From Rhizoclosmatium globosum (taxonomy: Eukaryota > Chytridiomycota > Chytridiomycetes > Chytridiales > Chytriomycetaceae): 64,000 nucleotides of DNA. Of this stretch, positions 58,714 to 64,000 are shown piece after piece. The notes beneath the pieces were generated by a model. That model did no database searches. It saw only the letters and a program-made list of their open reading frames with translations, and was not told the origin of the DNA. Both the position numbers and the translations under genes were made by a program. The stretch covers positions 124,001 through 188,000 of the forward strand of contig MCGO01000056.1 of NCBI GenBank assembly GCA_002104985.1, written 5' to 3'. Numbering within the stretch: the stretch's first letter is position 1; every line of letters begins with the position of its first letter.

Positions 58714-60192
58714 ATGTCTTCCCAACTTCACTTCCGCGGAACCCTTGAGGGCCACTCTGGATGGGTCACCTCCATCGCCACCTCTGTCGAGAACCCAGAC
58801 CTCCTCGTGTCTGGATCCCGTGGTGCGTATTAGGATGATGCGAAGCTGGAAGGATGGCTGGATGGGCTGGGATGGACGTGTTTGCCAAAAACGCGACAGG
58901 AACGAGATGCCTCAGCTTGACAACTCGAATCACCTTGCAGCTTATCCGTCTATTGTCTGGGAGGGAAATGTAGATTCATCAAGGATTGATACGACAATGG
59001 ATACGTTGGACAGATTGGCTGCTACTTCTTCCTACCACTCCTTCCAACATATCACTAATGGAATCCTCCTTCAGACAAGACTGTCATTGTCTGGCACTTG
59101 TCTCGTGACGAGACCAACTACGGTTACGCCAAGCGTGCCTTGACCGGCCACAACCACTTCGTCTCTGACGTTGTTGTCTCCTCTGACGGTCAGTTCGCCC
59201 TCTCTGCCTCCTGGGACAAGACCCTCCGTCTCTGGGACCTCAACTCCGGAACCACCACTCGTCGTTTCGTTGGCCACACCAACGACGTCTTGTCTGTTTC
59301 CTTCTCCCCAGACAACCGTCAGATCGTCTCTGCCTCCCGTGACAAGTCCATCAAGCTCTGGAACACCCTCGGAGAGTGCAAGCTCAACATTGTCCAGGAC
59401 GGCCACACCGAGTGGGCTTCCTGCGTCAAGTTCTCTCCAAACCCAGCTAACCCAGTCATCGTTTCTGCCGGTTGGGACAAGCTCGTCAAGGTAACTGCAC
59501 CATCCCCAATTCCCTCGTCTCCGTTTGTGTTCGTGGACTCTTCATTACTAGTTCTGCAACTGTTGCCGACAGCCAAGTTTCTGGTGTCTTGGCTTCAGTT
59601 GCGTGATTTGGGATGATGCTACAAGAATTATATTTGCTACTTCAGAGGGACCATCTATCCCGATGAGACAAAAAATTCCACCTTTATCTCTGACTCCAAA
59701 TCACTGTCTTTTCGTGTTTATTTCTCCCCTTCAATCCCTTGATGTACCTGATAACCGCTTCTAACCTCTCACTTTCAGGTTTGGGATGCCACCAAGTGCA
59801 AGCTCAAGACCAACCACCACGGTCACACCGGATACATCTCCACCATCACCATCTCCCCAGACGGTTCCCTCTGTGCCTCTGGTGGTAAGGACGGTATCAC
59901 CATGCTCTGGGACCTCAACGAGAGCAAGCACCTCTACTCCCTTGAGGCTGGTGACGAAATCAACGCTTTGGTCTTCTCTCCAAACCGTTACTGGCTCTGC
60001 GCTGCCACTACCTCCTGCGTCAAGATTTGGGACTTGGAGACCAAGACTGTTGTCGACGAGATCCGCCCAGACTTCAAGCCAACCAAGAAGAAGACCTCCA
60101 TTCCACAGGCCATCTCCCTCAGCTGGTCTGCTGACGGTTCCACCCTCTTTGTTGGATACACTGACAACGTTATCCGTGTCTACACTGTCTAA
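58714..60192 (+). CDS. RACK1: RACK1 / Asc1 ribosomal WD40 scaffold, right copy
   Basis: Exons 58714-58822, 59075-59490, 59779-60192; 939 nt, 312 aa. The start reads [20 protein letters not shown], the usual RACK1 opening, and the gene ends NVIRVYTV. The protein matches the left copy, while intron 2 differs slightly near its 3' end (CTTGATGTACCTGATAACC here, CTTGATATGCCTGATAAC there). The U24 snoRNA region inside intron 2 is unchanged. Confidence 0.96.
59604..59703 (+). ncRNA. SNORD24: U24 (snR24) box C/D snoRNA in RACK1 intron 2, right copy
   Basis: Terminal stem TGATTTGG (59,604-59,611) pairs with CCAAATCA (59,696-59,703); box C-like ATGATGC at 59,613-59,619; box D CTGA at 59,690-59,693; guide region ATATTTGCTACTTCAGA between. 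Identical to the left copy over this span, although the surrounding intron has changed. Confidence 0.87.
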
Positions 60193-60391
60193 ATTTATTG
60201 AGCTCCGAGATGTTTACGATTGTTTTTTTCTTTTCATTTGAGTGTGGGGTATAGGCTTTTCTTTCGCTTAGTTGAGAGTGGGGTTTGGATGGGTGGTTTC
60301 CTTTGCAGTACTTGTCACAAGTATCTGTGAACGTCGTGAATAAAGTGATTCAACACTTTGACTTGTTTGATGTTTCTCCAAACCTTCATCT

Positions 60392-61502
60392 TTATTCTAA
60401 CAAATCATCCAAGAAAGCCAAGTCATCAGCCTCATTCGTTGTCGTAGTACTGCTTTTCAATGCGGTTGTCTTTTTCGAAGACGTGACTGACATCGGTTGA
60501 GCAGTAGATGGTTTGGAAGGAATCATGCGACTGGTGGTGGGTTTTACGTTTCCGGCCTTGACGGTTGTGGTAGTGTTGGAGGCTGTAGTAGATGATCCAG
60601 AGAGAAGAGCATCTAATTCGTCGTCATCATCGGTTACTTTGGGGTATGGATGAGAAGGAGAGACTGGTTTCTTGTTGGACGAGGTCGGTTTGGAAAGAGA
60701 TGCAACAACGGCAGGTTGCTGTTGCCGATTGGTGTTCTTTTGAGATTGATCAGATTTTTGAGTAGAAGAAAGTTGCTCTTGTTTCGCTGAGTGAGTAGCA
60801 GGAGAGGGAACGGAAGGGAAAGATGAGATTTGATCGAGTAGGTTGACGGCTTGAGTCGTAGCCGACTTCTCTTTGATACGCTTGGCGTACTCTGAGGTAT
60901 CGTTAGAGGCAGTATAGTCATAGATGGGTTTCGACTGTTCCTGTTCCAGTTTTCGTTGTTGGAGTTCTTCGAGAAGCTCAAGCTAAGAAAGGGTGAATAC
61001 AACGTCTATACCAAATAAATAATATACAAACATCGAGTTTGAGGGCATCTTCATCAATGTTCAGACGAGAATGAAGGGGAAGAGTTGCAAGTCGGGCATT
61101 AAGAGCCTTCACATCGAGGTGCAGCAATAGTGCATGATCAGGGGCATCGAATGCATCTTCAGCTGATGCGTCCGAGTCAAGAAGCAGATCGAATGCGCCG
61201 AATCCGGTTGTCGACTGGTTCTCCGCATCTGCAATCAGCTTTCGCAGCGCTGCCGTCTGCGCATCAACGCCGGCAATGTCGGACTCGGACTCGGATTCGT
61301 TGCGTTTGTTGTTGCGTTTGTTGTGGTGCGTGTTGGCATCGGCATCGGCATCGGCATCGGAGTCTGTGTCGATGGAAGTGGCTGTGGCAGTGGCGGCCTC
61401 TGCGCGCTGCCGCCGATGCGACACGGGCACTGCGTTTCCGGCCTTGCGCTGTTTTGCGGCCCAGCGTCGGGATGCTTCGCCTTTGTGTGCGTCGTACTTC
61501 AT
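60392..61502 (-). CDS. Unrecognised 353-aa protein with coiled coil and acidic tail
   Basis: Exons (minus): 61032-61502 and 60392-60982; 1,062 nt. It begins MKYDAHKGEASRRWAAKQRK, a basic helix, followed by a low-complexity Asp/Ala run encoded by a GACGCC-type repeat (about 61,340-61,375), helices around residues 120-155 (LHLDVKALNARLATLPLHSR), a short coiled coil after the intron (LELLEELQQRKLEQEQ), a Ser/Thr/Gln-rich stretch and an acidic end, DEADDLAFLDDLLE-like. The acidic Leu/Phe tail resembles short interaction motifs but no family is recognised. Upstream ORF extension to 61,523 uses no ATG, so 61,502 is the start. Its last exon is duplicated at 24,088-24,285. It converges with RACK1 (200 bp between stops). 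Confidence 0.75.
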
Positions 61503-61700
61503 TCGTGAACAAAAATGCACCACACCCTCGAATATGGATAACTTTAGTATTTTTTAATAATACTTCCACTTCAAAAACCACAGTGTAATAGGCGCGGTGG
61601 AGATGGATTTTGGTTTTTATTCTTTTGGGGTGTTGCTGTTATCACCCATCACTCACAACAACCCACTCTTACGACTTGCAGAGTAATCAAGACATACGAA

Positions 61701-61790
61701 AATGACCCTGCCTTGCAGAATGACTACCCATTAGAAAACGGCGACATAAAAAACATGGAGTAAATTCCGTCTGGATCGGTCAGCTTTTTC
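61701..61790 (-). pseudogene. ICMT fragment near the right array remnant
   Basis: On the minus strand GACGGAATTTACTCCATG, a short altered stretch, then GGGTAGTCATTCTGCAAGGC match ICMT codons for DGIYSI... and WAVILQGG of the copy at 8,583-8,680. A piece between them is deleted and the frame is lost. It differs from the relic in the tandem units, so it is a separate breakage event. Confidence 0.75.
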
Positions 61791-61938
61791 TGGAATTCTG
61801 GAAGAGAGAAAGTAAAGTTAGAAGTATGGGGCCAGCCCTCAAAGAAATTTACGATATCAGGTACAAATATGGAAAGGAAATGGTTCGCAAGTGGGAAAAG
61901 GATGGAACGTAGGAGAAGACGTTTGCGGTGGTGAGGGC

Positions 61939-62212
61939 GAAATTCAACCTTCCTGGTCTTATTCACAATCACAATTTGATGTGTTACCAATAACATAAAC
62001 ATTCGATTTCATACTTCTCTTTGACTTAGAGTGTTGAGCTGTCTCGTGAGACCGCCCATTTTATGCAGCTCCATCTTCCTTTTCTGCAATGCCTGGGTAT
62101 AGAGGAACCAAATAGCTTCAGACGACTTTGCATACAAAGACCCACGATCTCTTGATTCCAATTCTTTCAAAAACGCGTCAACAGTGAGGTCTGCAATGAA
62201 TTGGTCGTTCAT
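61939..62212 (-). pseudogene. Truncated right-hand copy of the 609-aa gene
   Basis: Exon 1 (62015-62212) is complete, MNDQFIADLTVDAFLKELES to LSQRE, with two substitutions near its end (MELHKMGG here, MELRKIGG in the array). Intron 1 is present and exon 2 starts at 61,957, but the match ends after KVEF (about 61,939). The following 150 bp are of unknown origin and run into the ICMT fragment. The product, if any, would be a short chimera. Confidence 0.85.
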
Positions 62213-62324
62213 TTTGGCAAAACAAACAAAACAAACAAAACAAACAAACAAACAAAACTGTCAAACTTCCAAACATTCACGGGCCGTGTTGGCTTTCTTC
62301 GACGGGCCATGAATACAAGATAAG

Positions 62325-62880
62325 TGACACACAAATTCGCGGTGGATATCCATTTGAGCGAGCGAGAGAAGTATACCTGGAGAGCCTCAAAAAGGCTGCT
62401 GGTTTTGCGGTACGACACCAGGTCACGCCGGCCAATCAGTGGGCTAGTTGCTGTTTGCTTCAAGCAGTCCAACAGTCTGGCTTTGCGATCGTCTCAAGCC
62501 GGGAGATTAGCTCAGCTTCCTTGTATATTTAACGCGGTGGATATCATTTTGAGCGAGCGAGAGAAGTATACCTGGAGAGCCTCAAAAAGGCTGCTGGTTT
62601 TGCGGTACGACACCAGGTCACGCCGGCCAATCAGTGGGCTAGTTGCTGTTTGCTTCAAGCAGTCCAACAGTCTGGCTTTGCGATCGTCTCGAGTAGGGAG
62701 ATTAGCTCAGCTTCCTTTATATTTAACGCGGTTATGAGTCGAGGTCTCGTATGGGACCTGCTAGTTTTGCGGTACGGCACCAGGTCACGCCGGCCAACTA
62801 GTAGGCTGGTTGCTGTTTGGTTCAAGCAGTCCAACTGGTCTGGCTGTGAGGTCCTTTGGTTCAAGGGACTGAATCAGCTG
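62325..62880. repeat. 195-bp satellite, right-hand inverted block
   Basis: Two canonical monomers and the diverged one, in inverse orientation relative to the left array. A two-base loss near 62,720 (CTTCCTTTATATTTAAC instead of CTTCCTTGTATATTTAAC) closes the long frame that is open in all five left blocks. Confidence 0.88.
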
Positions 62881-63473
62881 GCGACTGTTGTCTCCATCAC
62901 ATTCTGCCCTTTCCTCTAATTTGCTTTAAAGCATGTCTCTCTCGCTAATACTACTTCATATTATATTGCTAGATCCATGCGACTGACGATGCCGCTTGAT
63001 AGGAAGTACGCGTTTTGGTTTGTCAACAGTTAGACACTGTCACACCATCCAAATATGTACGCTTCTTTTCAAACCCTTCGCACATCCGAATATTAACTCT
63101 TTGTGACAGATAATTGTGGTGCTTGATCGTCCTTGATTAATCCTCAGAGTATTCAGTCTTGTTGGGAGTTGTTGGGATTTATGTTGGGATTTATGTTATG
63201 TGAATTCATCTTCGTCAATAAACAGTCAATAAATAAATAACTATTATTTTACACGGTGTTTGATTCCCTCGGCTGTTTGCCAAACTCATTTGGATCAGGA
63301 AGGTGCACCCTTTACATCTCATTGAAATCTCTCAGTCAGTTCTCAAGCTAGTCCCAACTTTCCTGATGTACGTGGTCGTTCACCCTCGTACTTCATTCAA
63401 AAAGCTGATGATGTTTTGGTGCCTCACTCCTTTCACACTATCACTAACCAAGAGAGAAGCATTTTATTTATGC
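62881..63473. other. ICMT 3' flank, right side; no gene seen
   Basis: Inverted counterpart of 8,823-9,404, about 590 bp, with small insertions and base changes. Nothing else recognised. Confidence 0.6.
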
Positions 63474-64000
63474 TTAATTCCAAACCCCAGGAATAAACAC
63501 CCAACTTCGTTTACGGTACTCTTCGTATTGAGGACCAAAAAAGTGCACTAAAGTATCCTCCTCAATACGGATTCTGTTGACGAAAAACTTGCAGAGAGCG
63601 ACACAGTAACCAAGACACGCGACAGGATTTTTCATGACGCCGCCTTGCAGAATGACTGCCCAGTAGAAAAAGGCGGTATAAGAAGGGTGTCGAAGGATAG
63701 AGTAGATTCCGTCTGTGACGAGGACATGGTTGTGTTCTTTTCTGAATGATATGAGGTGTGTAAAGTTTGCGCCTGCGGTCATCATAGCAAGGGAGCGGAG
63801 AGATTGAAAGAGGAGGACAGTAATGCATCCTGTTGATTAAATATTAATATTTTCAACGCGGAGAGTGAGTGGAATAAGGAATCTTTATCAGAGGTTTCTG
63901 CAAGAGGAGGGTTGGGCACCTTACCAACAATTGTCCATGCGTCCAACTGTTTTGATGAAGGCCAAAAGTACCATTCAACCAAGTACTCAATGAAACCGAA
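63474..64000 (-). CDS. STE14: Protein-S-isoprenylcysteine O-methyltransferase (5' part beyond window)
   Basis: Integral ER-membrane enzyme that transfers a methyl group from AdoMet to the C-terminal prenylcysteine of CaaX proteins such as Ras and a-factor-like pheromones. Exons seen (minus): 63925-64000 and 63474-63829, joined by a 95-nt intron (GTAAGG...CAACAG, phase 1). The upstream exon reads FIEYLVEWYFWPSSKQLDAW, matching the Ste14 family motif before the conserved core; then LRSLAMMTAGANFTH, DGIYSILRHPSY, GNP-like KNPVACLGYCVALCKFF and EEYRKRSWVFIPGVWN. The frame is open to the window edge, so the N-terminal membrane segments lie outside. Unlike the copy at 8,470 it keeps the full LCKFF segment, so this is the likely functional gene. 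Confidence 0.9.

Larger units (their letters stand above)
52803..60590 (-). repeat. Right arm of the 7.8-kb inverted repeat
   Basis: Reverse-complement partner of 24,088-31,881. Homology begins within 2-3 bases of the eS4 copy 3 stop codon and ends inside the last exon of the acidic-tail gene, which is complete on this side. Confidence 0.95.

Overview
The window is eukaryotic nuclear DNA, most likely from a fungus and possibly an early-diverging, chytrid-like one. Genes carry short GT-AG introns (about 45-60 nt), often with CTAAC-type branch sites. Gene content fits fungi: a one-piece NUP98-NUP96 nucleoporin, FOL3-type dihydrofolate synthase, HRT3/FBXO9 F-box protein, PRP4, RACK1 with a U24 snoRNA in its intron (as in yeast ASC1), and a Crypton-type tyrosine recombinase fragment. 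The phylum is inference.

Layout. 0.2-8.3 kb: ribosomal protein eL24 (5' end missing), then an 11-exon NUP98-NUP96 gene. 8.5-23.8 kb: a 5'-truncated ICMT/STE14 copy followed by a tandem array with a 3,437-bp period. Each unit holds a relic of the ICMT 3' end, one to three 195-bp satellite monomers, and a four-exon gene for an unrecognised 609-residue protein (four intact copies; the fifth is cut at its start codon and joined to a Crypton fragment). 24.1-31.9 kb and 52.8-60.6 kb: two inverted arms of about 7.8 kb, nearly identical. Each holds RACK1 plus U24, two eS4 genes in opposite orientation, a cysteine-rich protein gene and PRP4. 31.9-46.8 kb: AT-rich, gene-poor DNA made of internally duplicated, decayed coding-like pieces. 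46.8-52.7 kb: unique genes (FBXO9/HRT3-like, dihydrofolate synthase, a histone-fold TFIID/SAGA-like protein, an ankyrin protein). 60.4-64 kb: an intact acidic-tail protein gene, a broken copy of the 609-residue gene with satellite, and an ICMT gene running off the window end.

The window is therefore a hierarchy of duplications: eS4 pairs inside arms, arms inverted around a 20.9-kb spacer, and ICMT/609-gene material outside both arms. Coding sequences of housekeeping genes are intact in all copies. Exon coordinates were derived by hand; for each complete multi-exon gene the summed exon length is a multiple of three, which supports the models.

The most unusual items are the tandem amplification of the uncharacterised 609-residue gene with its copy-variable promoter-proximal satellite, the repeat boundaries that coincide with the eS4 stop codon and an intron acceptor, and the fusion of the last array unit to a recombinase fragment exactly at an ATG.
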